Below are positions 1-8,809 of a stretch of 45,567 nt of DNA, one piece after another (position 1 is the first letter of the stretch; every line of letters starts with the position of its first letter). This stretch comes from an uncultured Selenomonadales bacterium. Its GTDB lineage: Bacteria > Bacillota > Negativicutes > Acidaminococcales > Acidaminococcaceae. Made by a program: the position numbers and the translations under genes. The notes beneath the pieces are model-generated. The model was not told where the DNA came from and did no database searches. It worked only from the letters and a program-made list of their open reading frames with translations. The DNA lies in NCBI GenBank assembly GCA_900316935.1, contig ONEW01000017.1, positions 1-45,567 on the forward strand, in the 5' to 3' direction.

Positions 1-129
1 GGCACAGCTAAAACATCCCTCGCATTCAAAAGCCCGAACCAAGTTGTAACAGAGTATTTCTCAAATTCTGGTGTGTAACATATGTCTTGACAACCAAGAT
101 TTTACAGCCACTGTCCTTTTTGTTGCCTG

Positions 130-158
130 TTAACGGATACCGTCTTCCGTGGTAAAAT
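130..158 (+). promoter_or_regulatory. Probable sigma-70-type promoter of the Sel1-repeat gene
   Basis: TTAACG (130-135), a 17-base spacer and TAAAAT (153-158), with a TG one base before the -10 (extended -10). It lies about 80 bases before the gene start. Bases 1-129 hold no gene that I can support; a stray TTGACA at 87-92 has no matching -10. Confidence 0.5.
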
Positions 159-238
159 AGGTATGATTCACCAAAATATACTGCTTCATCAGAAATAGAT
201 AGGGAAAATTCTGTCACTACGATGCAGGAGGTATGGGC

Positions 239-3200
239 ATGTTTTGCATGAATTGTGGTACGAAGCTGCCGGATCAGGCAAAGTTTTGTTTTCGTTGTGG
301 AGCCAGGGTGCCGGAGGGCATGGATGAAAATGGCACAGCCGGCCAGCCGGCGGATTCGGCCGGAAGTGCTGCGGCGCCGGAAAATGCAGCAGCTGCTGCA
401 CCGGAAGAAACGGTTCCTGCGGCAACAGCAGTGGAAAATGACCAGGCTGTGGGACAGGAACCGGCTTTGCCGGAGGTACCGGGCAGCCATATGGTCCTTC
501 TTTCCAAGTATCATATTGATTTTCCGGAACCTCTGGCGCTGCGGCGGCAGTTGTGGAGGCCGTTCAACATGGAAGGGGAACGCCGGAGCCGTTTGGTTTA
601 TGACGAGATTCAGGAAAAGATCCATACGGAGAACTACACGGATCCCGCGGAACTGGCCGGAGACCTGACCACGGTCATTTTTTCGCATTGCGGCCCTTCC
701 TTTACGGCGGCACTTGAAGTGCTCATCGATCATGGTGTCGAAGTGGTAAGCAAGGATGATCTCATGGAAAAAATCATGAAGAGATTCTATGAGACAGACT
801 TGATAAAGGGACTCATGGAGGATAAGGCGGAAATCGCCCGCTTTTTGGAACAGCTCGGCTTGGAAAAGGAAGCCAACAAGGCCCACTGGCAGGGCGGCGG
901 GTTTGGCATCAGCGGCGCTATTTCGGGAGCCGTCAAAGCGGGGATGCTCAATATGGCCCAGGACGGCCTGAGCGCCCTGGGACGAACCATTACCGGCAAT
1001 ACGTATGACGGCCGGGCCAGGAAATTCATCCGCGAGCGGCTGGACAGACGCGATTATCCCTCCATCTGCAGCAATATCACAGAGAACATCATCTCGGTCT
1101 GGCTGGTCAATGAGATCGTCCAGATCTTGGTAGAACATGGCAGGCTGCCCGCCTTTTCCTTTGCAACTAAAGAAGTGAAGAGCCGGATGGCCAATATCGA
1201 TGCCATGTTGAAAAACGGCCGGTATACCAAGGATATGGCGATGCAGGCCTACTGTGATTGTCTGCCCCGTACGGGTTCGAGCCTTGTTGTCTACCGGGCT
1301 ATGGTGGAGTTGATGCCGGAAGCCATCCCGGATGTCCTGGAAGTCGCGGATAAGGAAGGGGAAGGGCTTTCCCTGGCTCTTGCGTTATGGCATGACTGGC
1401 GGCAGCCAGGCAGCCTTACTTTTCCGGATTGGGTGGCGTGCCTGGGAATCCGCGAAGGGTATGCCATTAAAGGCCCTGAGATGATGGCCATGCTCCGCTA
1501 TATCTTCGAACAGTATCCTGAAGGCTTCGCGGACCGGAAGGTCCTCATCAATGGCAGCAATCTGACCATTCCCTTCTATCCTGAATTGGAGAATATTTCG
1601 TATTACGGGTTCGGGGAGAATTTGCAGTTTGACTGTGACGCCATAGCCCCCATTGATTTTGCAGCCAAAAAAATCCGCTTTTACCATGTCCATTTTGCAC
1701 CGCCTTATGCGGCCACGGAATCTGCCCAGGTCGAAAACCGGAAGGCAGAGGCACAAAAGGCCCTGGACGGGAAAGACTTGGAAAAAGCCGCGGCGGCCTA
1801 TCAGGCCGGTGCGGATATGGGCGATGCGGAATGCATGTATCGCCTGGGCCTTGTCTGCCGGGAGCGGCAGCAACCTGACGAAGCGGCTAAGTGGCTGCAG
1901 GTGGCAGCGGAAATGGGAGAAGCCGATGCGGCTTGGGAATACTTCAAGATGACCGGTCAAAAGGACGGAAGCACGGATTATACATACCTTTTCAAAGCTG
2001 CTGATGCGGGCCATGGGAAGGCCGGTTTCAGAGCCGGCCAGCTGTATGAGGCGGGTACGGGCCTGCCGGATGGAGTGGACTTCGACAAGGCCGCCGTGTA
2101 TTATGAAAAAGCTGCCGCACGGGGCGTAGAGGGAGCGGAAGAGGCGGTAGAGCGTGTAAGGAAGGCAGCCCAAACCCCTGCGTTCCAGACGATTCTTTTT
2201 AAGGATTATCAGAAATACAAGGATGCGGACGAAGACCGCGCCTTGGCATACCTGCGCCGCTGTGCCGCACGGGGCCATGAGGAAGCACGCAGGACGCTGG
2301 CCGCCTGGGACCTGAAAGGGGTAGAAAAAGCCCGGGAGTCCGGCGACGGTACAGACTGGGCGGCGGTATGCGCCTTGTATGAGGAGGCCGCAAGCTGCGG
2401 CAGTCCCGAGGGTTGCTACGGGCTGGCTCTCTTAAAGGAAAGCGGAAAAGGTACGGATTGCGACAAGCAAGGCGCTGCCAGCCTCTTCCTTCAGTCTGCA
2501 CAGGCCGGGTACGGCCCGGCCTGTGTCCGGATGGGCCAGTCTTATGAAGGGCGGAACGATCCGGAAAGCGCGTTCCAGTGGTATCGAAAAGGTGCTGCCT
2601 CCCATGATTCCCAGGCCTGCCTGCATGTGGGACTTTGTTATGCGGAAGGGACCGGCTGTGAAAAGGATTTGGCACAGGCACGGAAATATCTTTCTACAGC
2701 GCTGCAAGACGGGATAGACGAAGCAGCGGCCCCGCTGTCGCGTGTCAACCTTGCCTGTGGAGATGCCTGTCAGGCAGACGGCCGCTATGAGGAAGCCCTG
2801 GAGTGTTATGAAGAAGCGGCTGCCGGCAAGAATGCGGAAGCCATGCTGAAGGCTGCCAGACTGCGGGGAAACGAGGAACTGAACGGATACGATTATACCA
2901 AGGCCATGGCCTGGTACGATGCAGCAGCGGCACTCCAGCCGGAAACAGAGGAAACGAAGAAGGAGCGGATTTGTCTGAAGGCCGCCGGTTCTTTTGCAGA
3001 AAGCCTGGAATATATGCAGGAAAAATATGGCGGGATGCTGGAAGGAACCCATTACCATCTGGGTGACGACATTTCCAGCGGACTCCTTGACAATGTCATG
3101 AAGGCATACGGCGGCAAGCTGGAGGTGGAGCCGTCTGAAATCTTCCTCGTCTGTGATGCGGCGAACGCCCTCTTTTGGGGCAAAGGGAAGAAAGGCTTCC

Positions 3201-3988
3201 TCATTACGAAAGAGGGGGACGTCTGTACTTCCCAGGGGGAAAAGGAATCGCTGAATGCATTCAGCGGAGTACATCTGGATGAAACCCATTCCCTCCAGAG
3301 CGATACGGGCTTTGTCTTCTGCACATTTGCCGACAGCGATTACGGAGAACTGGATGAGTCGTTTGCTAAATGGTTGACGGAGGAAGTGATCCTGTCAGAG
3401 GATGAATATGCCACCGCCAAGGCTTGCGGTGTCTTTGAGGACGAAGAGGAGGCCGCAGAAGAGGCCGAAGAAGAGACCGATGGCGGTGACGGGGAGGACC
3501 TGTCGGAAGAGGAGGCGGAGGACAGCGGATGCGGAGCTCCCCTTGCCTCGGCAAGCCCTACCCCGCACCAGCCGGGAGAAGGCCCCGGCAGGGAAGAACT
3601 CCGTGCTTTTACGGAGCAGCTGGCCCGGCAGGTGGGAGACAGACACTACTTCCTGTATTGTGCCCCGGAAATACCGCCCAAGAAATTGACGAACGCCCTG
3701 ACAAGCTACGCCAAGAACATGGATGTGGATCCTGCAGACGTGCTGGTCCTCTGCGACAGCACAGTCAGGGGGAGTGCCCGCGATGGGTTCCTCCTGACCT
3801 GGGACAGACTCATTTCGTCCAGCGAGGGCTGTTTTGCCCTGAAGGATATGGAGTGCCTGGAACCGTCCACGAGCAATTGGACCGGACACATTACCGCGCA
3901 GCCAGGAAACCGGAAGGTTTTGGCAGTGGGAAAAGATAAGGAGCTCACCTGGTTCTGTGAAGGGTTGAACCGTCTGCTGAAGCGGTAG
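239..3988 (+). CDS. Zinc-ribbon, Sel1-repeat protein with duplicated C-terminal domain
   Basis: Large cytoplasmic protein of 1249 residues, function unknown. It opens with a zinc ribbon: CMNC and CFRC pairs within the first 25 residues. An Ala/Pro-rich linker and a region of about 400 residues that I do not recognise follow; this region contains a glycine-rich GGGFGISGAISGAVKAG stretch near residue 225. Residues of about 500-960 are Sel1/TPR-like helical repeats (for example AECMYRLGLVC, GCYGLALLKESG), a scaffold for protein contacts. The C-terminus has two related domains (about 930-1060 and 1119-1249), each with a hydrophobic strand ending in LVCD or LVLCD and then GFLIT or GFLLT, joined by a very acidic linker (1068-1097). 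There is no signal peptide. ATG 239 is preferred to ATG 233 because AGGAGG (226-231) sits 7 bases before it. It appears monocistronic. Domain calls are firm for the ribbon and repeats; the role is not inferable. Confidence 0.9.
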   Translation: MFCMNCGTKLPDQAKFCFRCGARVPEGMDENGTAGQPADSAGSAAAPENAAAAAPEETVPAATAVENDQAVGQEPALPEVPGSHMVLLSKYHIDFPEPLALRRQLWRPFNMEGERRSRLVYDEIQEKIHTENYTDPAELAGDLTTVIFSHCGPSFTAALEVLIDHGVEVVSKDDLMEKIMKRFYETDLIKGLMEDKAEIARFLEQLGLEKEANKAHWQGGGFGISGAISGAVKAGMLNMAQDGLSALGRTITGNTYDGRARKFIRERLDRRDYPSICSNITENIISVWLVNEIVQILVEHGRLPAFSFATKEVKSRMANIDAMLKNGRYTKDMAMQAYCDCLPRTGSSLVVYRAMVELMPEAIPDVLEVADKEGEGLSLALALWHDWRQPGSLTFPDWVACLGIREGYAIKGPEMMAMLRYIFEQYPEGFADRKVLINGSNLTIPFYPELENISYYGFGENLQFDCDAIAPIDFAAKKIRFYHVHFAPPYAATESAQVENRKAEAQKALDGKDLEKAAAAYQAGADMGDAECMYRLGLVCRERQQPDEAAKWLQVAAEMGEADAAWEYFKMTGQKDGSTDYTYLFKAADAGHGKAGFRAGQLYEAGTGLPDGVDFDKAAVYYEKAAARGVEGAEEAVERVRKAAQTPAFQTILFKDYQKYKDADEDRALAYLRRCAARGHEEARRTLAAWDLKGVEKARESGDGTDWAAVCALYEEAASCGSPEGCYGLALLKESGKGTDCDKQGAASLFLQSAQAGYGPACVRMGQSYEGRNDPESAFQWYRKGAASHDSQACLHVGLCYAEGTGCEKDLAQARKYLSTALQDGIDEAAAPLSRVNLACGDACQADGRYEEALECYEEAAAGKNAEAMLKAARLRGNEELNGYDYTKAMAWYDAAAALQPETEETKKERICLKAAGSFAESLEYMQEKYGGMLEGTHYHLGDDISSGLLDNVMKAYGGKLEVEPSEIFLVCDAANALFWGKGKKGFLITKEGDVCTSQGEKESLNAFSGVHLDETHSLQSDTGFVFCTFADSDYGELDESFAKWLTEEVILSEDEYATAKACGVFEDEEEAAEEAEEETDGGDGEDLSEEEAEDSGCGAPLASASPTPHQPGEGPGREELRAFTEQLARQVGDRHYFLYCAPEIPPKKLTNALTSYAKNMDVDPADVLVLCDSTVRGSARDGFLLTWDRLISSSEGCFALKDMECLEPSTSNWTGHITAQPGNRKVLAVGKDKELTWFCEGLNRLLKR

Positions 3989-4053
3989 CCTGAATTGCCT
4001 CCGGGATGATGGCCCGGACCCGGCACGGGTCCGGTGGAACCAATACGATAAAG

Positions 4054-4095
4054 ACACCGGCATGGAGACACAAAATCCATGCCGGTGTTCTGCTT
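4054..4095 (+). terminator. Hairpin terminator after the Sel1-repeat gene
   Basis: A 13-bp perfect stem (4054-4066 with 4076-4088) and a 9-base loop, followed by a weak T-rich tail. A smaller GC-rich hairpin lies just upstream (about 4015-4033). Confidence 0.55.
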
Positions 4096-4160
4096 CAAGT
4101 TGACAGGTATGGCCAGGAAAATACGGGGACAGGATGTACCGCAAAGATGTCATGTATCAA

Positions 4161-4189
4161 TTGACAGCAAAAATGCAATATGATATATT
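4161..4189 (+). promoter_or_regulatory. Strong promoter of the Rrf2-family gene
   Basis: Perfect TTGACA (4161-4166), 17-base spacer, TATATT (4184-4189) with an extended-10 TG (4181-4182). The predicted leader is about 90 bases. Rrf2 proteins often repress their own promoter, so this AT-rich segment is the likely operator region (inference). Confidence 0.7.
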
Positions 4190-4286
4190 ACAACAAGAAA
4201 TGTTTCAGAAGGCAGCGGTCTGCGGATTTACCGGGCCCTGCTGGCTGTGAAGGCCATAGATGGAAAATTTTGAGAGGTGGCACACG

Positions 4287-4724
4287 ATGCAGATATCGAC
4301 GAAATTCACGATTGCCGTCCATATCCTGATGGCTGCAAAATACTTTGAAGGGAAACAGAAAATCACGAGTTCGTTTCTGGCTGGCAGCATCGGCTCCAAT
4401 CCGGTCATTGTCCGGAACATCATGCTGCAGCTGCAGGAGGCGGGCCTCATCAATGTGAAGCGCGGACCGGGCGGCATTACGATCAACCGCCCGCTCTCCC
4501 AAATCACCTATCTGGATATTTATAAGGCTGTGGAGACCAACAGCGGGAATGACCTGTTCCGCTTTCATGAAAATCCGAACCCGCGGTGTCCGGTCGGGCG
4601 GAACATCTTCAAAGCTATGGACGACTCGCTGGATCAGATTCAGCGTGCCTTGGAAAAGGAGCTGGCGGCCCATAACCTGGGCGCTGTATACGACAATATC
4701 GAAGCGGCAGTGGAAGCGTCCTGA
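4287..4724 (+). CDS. Rrf2-family transcriptional regulator (YwnA-like)
   Basis: Winged-helix DNA-binding protein of 145 residues. The N-terminal MQISTKFTIAVHIL is typical of Rrf2, followed by the recognition helix region (NPVIVRNIMLQLQEAGLI) and the wing (KRGPGGI). The three-cysteine cluster of IscR and NsrR is absent. Only the single Cys of an HENPNPRCPVGRNI segment is present, as in the YwnA-like branch, so Fe-S sensing is unlikely. GTGG-type RBS sequence (GAGAGGTGG, 4272-4280) and family length support ATG 4287 over the ATG at 4260. It may control itself and the downstream flavoprotein and uvrA-like genes, which run in the same direction after a 270-base gap; that link is inference. Confidence 0.88.
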   Translation: MQISTKFTIAVHILMAAKYFEGKQKITSSFLAGSIGSNPVIVRNIMLQLQEAGLINVKRGPGGITINRPLSQITYLDIYKAVETNSGNDLFRFHENPNPRCPVGRNIFKAMDDSLDQIQRALEKELAAHNLGAVYDNIEAAVEAS

Positions 4725-4832
4725 ACCTTAAGATTCACCACATAATTCCTTAGCCCGGAGGAGTGTATTTTGCAGGCAGCCGGGGTATATTGATATTGGG
4801 AAAGTGTGATGCAATACGGAAGGAGGACGGCT

Positions 4833-4916
4833 ATGAGGCAAGGCAGTTTGAAACGGGCGTTCACCTACTTTGCCGACGGGGAGCTGTTCAACCGCCGCGC
4901 GGCGATGCAGCAGTGA
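4833..4916 (+). CDS. Possible 27-residue small protein
   Basis: Short ORF reading MRQGSLKRAFTYFADGEL and ending in AAMQQ. An unusually good AGGAGG (4821-4826) lies 6 bases before its ATG. It sits alone in the 270-base gap between the Rrf2 gene and the flavoprotein gene. The ten-base word CAGTGAGTGC covers its stop (4911-4920) and recurs 60 bases on at 4971-4980, just before the next RBS. I recognise no family. It could be a leader peptide, a real small protein or a gene remnant. Confidence 0.3.
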   Translation: MRQGSLKRAFTYFADGELFNRRAAMQQ

Positions 4917-4995
4917 GTGCCCGGCGGCTGCGAAAGGCTGTAGCGTGGCACGGGATTCTGCGAATTGATTCAGTGAGTGCAAGGAGGAATGCATT

Positions 4996-5511
4996 ATGAA
5001 GACGAAACCGATGGATTTGGCGAAGATCACGACCTTGATGGACCCGGTTGCGGGCATGCGGGACAAGTGGTACCTCGTTACGGCGGAAAAGGACGGCAAG
5101 GCCAATTGCCTGACGGCAGGCTGGGGCGCATTCGGCAATGTGTGGGAGAAAAAGGTGGCCATCGTGTTCATCCGCCCCCAGCGCTATACGAAACAGTTCA
5201 TGGATGCCAGCGGCCGGTTCACGATGACCTTTTTCGACGGATACCGGAAGGAGCTGCTGTACCTGGGGTCCCATTCCGGAAAGGACGTACCGGACAAGAT
5301 TGAAAAGACCGGCCTGCACCTGACCCATGTGGATGGCCAGCCGACCTATGAGGAAGGCCGGTATCTCCTGGTCTGTAAAATCCTGTACAGCCAGGCGGAG
5401 AAGCCGGAACTGTTCCTGGATGCGGAGGTACCAGGGGCTGTGTTCCCGGATAAGGATTATTCGGTTATGTATGTAGGGGAAATTGAGGCTGCCTATGAAC
5501 TCGAACCCTGA
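4996..5511 (+). CDS. Flavin reductase-like FMN-binding protein (first copy)
   Basis: Protein of 171 residues with the split-barrel flavin-reductase-like fold. The N-terminal part (WYLVTAEKDGKANCLTAGWGAFGNVWEKKVAIVFIRP) is the usual FMN-binding core, and RYTKQFMDASGRFTMTFFD is the following helix-strand. The family includes flavoredoxins and flavin reductases that use FMN with a partner electron donor; the substrate here is unknown. AGGAGG at 4982-4987 fixes the ATG. Its end overlaps the start of the uvrA-like gene by 17 bases, so the two are probably translationally coupled. It is one of three members of this fold in the window, with low mutual similarity by eye. Confidence 0.85.
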   Translation: MKTKPMDLAKITTLMDPVAGMRDKWYLVTAEKDGKANCLTAGWGAFGNVWEKKVAIVFIRPQRYTKQFMDASGRFTMTFFDGYRKELLYLGSHSGKDVPDKIEKTGLHLTHVDGQPTYEEGRYLLVCKILYSQAEKPELFLDAEVPGAVFPDKDYSVMYVGEIEAAYELEP

Positions 5512-7999
5512 GGGAAAGACACAGCCGGCCTGCATCGAGGTGCGCGGCGCCCGGGTACATAACCTGAAAGGGATCGACGTCGATGTGCCGCTGCATACAA
5601 TTACGGCCATTGCCGGCGTGTCCGGATCCGGCAAGTCATCACTGGCCCTGGGCGTGCTGTATTCGGAAGGGTCCCGCCGGTATCTGGAGGCTCTTTCCAC
5701 CTATACGCGCCGGCGTATGACCCAGGCCGAAAAGGCCCAGGTGGACGATGTGCGCTATGTGCCGGCGGCCCTGGCCTTGCATCAGCGGCCCGGCGTACCG
5801 GGGGTGCGCAGCACCTTCGGCACATCGACAGAGCTGCTGAACAGCCTGCGCCTCCTGTTCTCCCGTCTGGCGCACCACCGCTGTCCGAACGGGCACTACG
5901 TGGAACCGTCCCTGCAGGTGGCGGCCATGAAGGAAATCACCTGCCCCGTATGCGGCACGAAATTTTACGGACCCGGTGCCGAAGACCTGGCCTTCAACAG
6001 CGGCGGTGCCTGTAAGACCTGTGGCGGCACGGGGCTGGTCCGGACCGTCGACGAATCGACCCTGGTGCCCGACGAATCCCTGACCATTGACGAGGGCGCC
6101 GTGCTGCCCTGGCAGACCCTCATGTGGTCCCTCATGAAGGATATCGCCCGCGAAATGGGCGTCCGGACCGATGTGCCTTTCAAAGACCTGTCGCAGAAGG
6201 AACGGGACATCGTGTTCCACGGGCCTGCCGTCAAACGGCACATGATTTACCAGAACCAGACCACAGGCGCTTCCGGCGAGATGGATTTTACGTACTTCAA
6301 CGCCAAATACACGGTGGAGAACGCCTTGTCCCGCGTGAAGGACGAAAAAGGCATGAAACGGGTCGAAAGGTTCCTGAAGACCGGTGTCTGTCCGGACTGC
6401 CACGGCACGCGCCTCTCCGAAGCCGCACGGGCGCCGCGCTTGCGCGGCATTTCCCTCGACCAGGCCTGCACGATGACGCTTTCGCAACTGGTGGAGTGGG
6501 TGAACGGCGTGCCGGCTTCCTTGCCGGATTTTATGCGGCCCATGGCGGAGAGCATCTGCGCCTCCTTCCAAAGTGTTGCCAAACGCCTCGTGGACCTGGG
6601 CCTCGGCTACATTGCGTTGGACCGGGCGGCGTCGACCTTGTCCACCGGCGAGCGCCAGCGCATGCAGCTGGCCCGGGCCGTGCGCAACCGCACCACGGGC
6701 GTGCTCTACGTGTTGGATGAACCGTCTATCGGGCTGCACCCGGCCAACATTGACGGCCTCGCCGGTGTGATGGACGACCTGGTGGACGACGGCAATTCCG
6801 TCGTCCTCGTGGATCACGACACGCGCATCCTGGCCCGGGCGGACTGGCTGATTGAAATGGGACCGAAAGCCGGTGCCGAAGGCGGGCGGGTCCTCGCCAC
6901 AGGCACCATAGCCGATATGGAGCGGAATCCGGCGTCCGTCATCGGGCCGTACCTGTCCGGCAAGACGGCTGTCCGTGTCCGGAACCCCATTGCCAAAGCC
7001 CATTTGTTCGACATCGGGCGGATTCATCTGGCGACGGGGCCGGTCCATACGGTGAAGCCTCTCGCCGTAGCATTTCCGAAGGGCCGCCTGTCCGTGGTGA
7101 CCGGCGTGTCCGGGTCCGGCAAGACGACGCTGGTCCTGGAAAGCCTGATTCCCGGGCTGATGGCGCAGATGGCGGGCGGACCGCTGCCACCGCACGTGCA
7201 CTCCGTCGACGGCGGGGGCATCACGCAGGTGAAACTGATCGACGCGACGCCCATCGGCATCAACGTGCGCTCCACTGTGGCGACTTACGCCGATGTGCAC
7301 GACCAGCTCCGCAAGGTCTTTGCCAAAACGGACGAGGCCAAAGCGGCCGGCTGGAAACCGGGCGCCTTTTCCTACAACACGGGCGCCCTGCGCTGTCCGA
7401 CCTGCGACGGGACGGGTACCATCAGCCTCGATGTGCAGTTCCTGCCCGACGTGGAAATCCCGTGCCCGGACTGCCGCGGCACGCGCTACGCCGCGAAGGC
7501 GGAAGCCATCCACTGGACGAACAAGGACGGCGTTTCCTACAGCCTGCCGCAGCTTATGGCCATGAGCGTCGATGAGGCCCTCAGGGCCTGCAGAGGCCTG
7601 CCCCTGGTGCTGCGGCGCCTGCAGGTCCTGCACGACCTGGGCCTGGGCTACCTGACCCTGGGTGAAGAAACGCCGGGCCTGTCCGGCGGCGAAGCCCAGC
7701 GCCTGAAGCTGGCCAGCGAAATGGGGCGCCCGCAGGCGGATTCCCTGTTTGTGTTCGACGAACCCACCATCGGGCTCCATCCCCTCGACGTGCAGACGCT
7801 GCTGCAGGTCTTCCAGACCCTGCTGGACCAGGGCGCCACGGTCCTCGTCATCGAGCATGACCTGGACGTCATCCGCAATGCGGATTATATTGTGGATCTG
7901 GGACCGGGCGGCGGAGAAGAAGGTGGGAAGGTCGTCGTGGCCGGCACGCTGCACGACGTGAAGGCCTGCTCCGAAAGCCTGACGGGAAAATACCTGTAA
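5495..7999 (+). CDS. UvrA-like ABC ATPase (UvrA2 / class lacking the UvrB-binding domain)
   Basis: Excinuclease subunit A paralogue of 834 residues with two ABC modules: Walker A GVSGSGKSS (about residue 41) and GVSGSGKTT (about 537), signatures LSTGERQR and LSGGEAQR, and Walker B boxes ending LDEPSIGLHP and FDEPTIGLHP. Zinc-binding cysteine pairs are present (CPVC/CKTC, CPDC, CPTC/CPDC). It is about 100 residues shorter than housekeeping UvrA (about 940). The missing part lies in the first module between the signature region and the first zinc module, where the UvrB-binding domain sits. Family knowledge links such forms to DNA-damage tolerance and to self-resistance against DNA-binding drugs. 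A TTG at 5483 is also in frame, but GAGG at 5485-5488 sits 6 bases before ATG 5495. Confidence 0.9.
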   Translation: MNSNPEGKTQPACIEVRGARVHNLKGIDVDVPLHTITAIAGVSGSGKSSLALGVLYSEGSRRYLEALSTYTRRRMTQAEKAQVDDVRYVPAALALHQRPGVPGVRSTFGTSTELLNSLRLLFSRLAHHRCPNGHYVEPSLQVAAMKEITCPVCGTKFYGPGAEDLAFNSGGACKTCGGTGLVRTVDESTLVPDESLTIDEGAVLPWQTLMWSLMKDIAREMGVRTDVPFKDLSQKERDIVFHGPAVKRHMIYQNQTTGASGEMDFTYFNAKYTVENALSRVKDEKGMKRVERFLKTGVCPDCHGTRLSEAARAPRLRGISLDQACTMTLSQLVEWVNGVPASLPDFMRPMAESICASFQSVAKRLVDLGLGYIALDRAASTLSTGERQRMQLARAVRNRTTGVLYVLDEPSIGLHPANIDGLAGVMDDLVDDGNSVVLVDHDTRILARADWLIEMGPKAGAEGGRVLATGTIADMERNPASVIGPYLSGKTAVRVRNPIAKAHLFDIGRIHLATGPVHTVKPLAVAFPKGRLSVVTGVSGSGKTTLVLESLIPGLMAQMAGGPLPPHVHSVDGGGITQVKLIDATPIGINVRSTVATYADVHDQLRKVFAKTDEAKAAGWKPGAFSYNTGALRCPTCDGTGTISLDVQFLPDVEIPCPDCRGTRYAAKAEAIHWTNKDGVSYSLPQLMAMSVDEALRACRGLPLVLRRLQVLHDLGLGYLTLGEETPGLSGGEAQRLKLASEMGRPQADSLFVFDEPTIGLHPLDVQTLLQVFQTLLDQGATVLVIEHDLDVIRNADYIVDLGPGGGEEGGKVVVAGTLHDVKACSESLTGKYL

Positions 8000-8040
8000 C
8001 CATAAGCAAACAGCATAGTGGCTATGGCAGATTGGAATCC

Positions 8041-8096
8041 TGGACAGAGGGATTGTATGCTAATATAAAGGCGCAGGCATAACGATGTCTGCGCCT
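8041..8096 (+). promoter_or_regulatory. Promoter with a hairpin at the predicted transcript start
   Basis: TGGACA (8041-8046), 17-base spacer, TATAAA (8064-8069). A 12-bp stem (8069-8080 with 8085-8096, loop AACG) begins in the -10 and ends well inside the new transcript. It could stabilise the 5' end of that mRNA or stop reading from the uvrA-like gene, although it lacks a T tract. Confidence 0.5.
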
Positions 8097-8136
8097 GCTT
8101 AGTATGCATATTGCAGATAGAGAAAGGATTTATACC

Positions 8137-8724
8137 ATGCGCAAGAAACATTTTCTGCATGCCCTGACCTTATCGTCCCTCCTGCTGCTGGTGCCGGCCT
8201 GCGGCAGCCCGGCGGCACCGACTGGCCCGGCGGCTGGCAGAGGGTCTGGCACGGCCGACGGTCCCTACACGGTGGCTGCGCCGATCCGTACCGTCGTGGC
8301 GGACCCTGTCTTCGGGAATTTCGGCCGCCTCTTGTTCCCGCTCCGGGAAGGTTATTACAGCGGGGATACCTTGGGCACGCTGAACCTGGTCTGGTACAAC
8401 AACATCAATCCGCGCAAGACCGTGGAAATCGTGAATTATCTGCACCGGGAAGCGGCAACAGGCCGGACGGTCTTTTACGATATCTACACGGAACAGGAAA
8501 AACGGGCCGACAGCGCCAAAGGGGACACGGGCCTCTTCTTCTTCCGCGGACGGCCGGGTGCTAAAACCGCCATCCTCAATGCCGGCGGCGGATTCGCCTA
8601 CGTTGGGGCCATGCAGGACAGCTTCCCCGTGGCCCTCGAGCTGTCTAAAAAAGGTTACAATGCCTTTGCGCTGATTTACCGGCCGGGCGCGGAAACGGCC
8701 TTCTGGGAAAAGTACACGCACTGA
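8137..8724 (+). pseudogene. Lipoprotein alpha/beta-hydrolase, C-terminally truncated
   Basis: Encodes 195 residues. The signal peptide ends in the lipobox LVPAC (Cys22), so the product would be a membrane-anchored lipoprotein. The mature part resembles the N-terminal half of secreted esterase-type alpha/beta hydrolases: LNAGGGFAYVGAMQDSFPVALELSKKG matches the oxyanion-strand and first-helix region. The reading frame then stops at AFWEKYTH, before the nucleophile elbow (G-x-S-x-G), the acid and the histidine. The next promoter begins only 7 bases beyond the stop, so the 3' half has been deleted rather than shifted in frame. RBS AAAGGA (8123-8128) precedes ATG 8137. It is catalytically dead as an esterase; whether the stub is expressed is unknown. 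Confidence 0.7.
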
Positions 8725-8730
8725 CGGCGG

Positions 8731-8759
8731 TTGCCCTTGGAATGCACCGGTGCTATGAT
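8731..8759 (+). promoter_or_regulatory. Promoter of the 3-hydroxyacyl-CoA dehydrogenase gene
   Basis: TTGCCC (8731-8736), 17-base spacer, TATGAT (8754-8759) preceded by an extended-10 TG. The AAAGGAG ribosome binding site follows about 40 bases downstream. Confidence 0.65.
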
Positions 8760-8809
8760 ATAGGCAGAGCCAGTTACATGGTCCTGTAACTTCGAAAGGA
8801 GATTCTGTA

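Noticed and set aside
5639..7954. 771-codon minus-strand frame opposite the uvrA-like gene
   Set aside because: Antisense shadow with no recognisable domain and no RBS.
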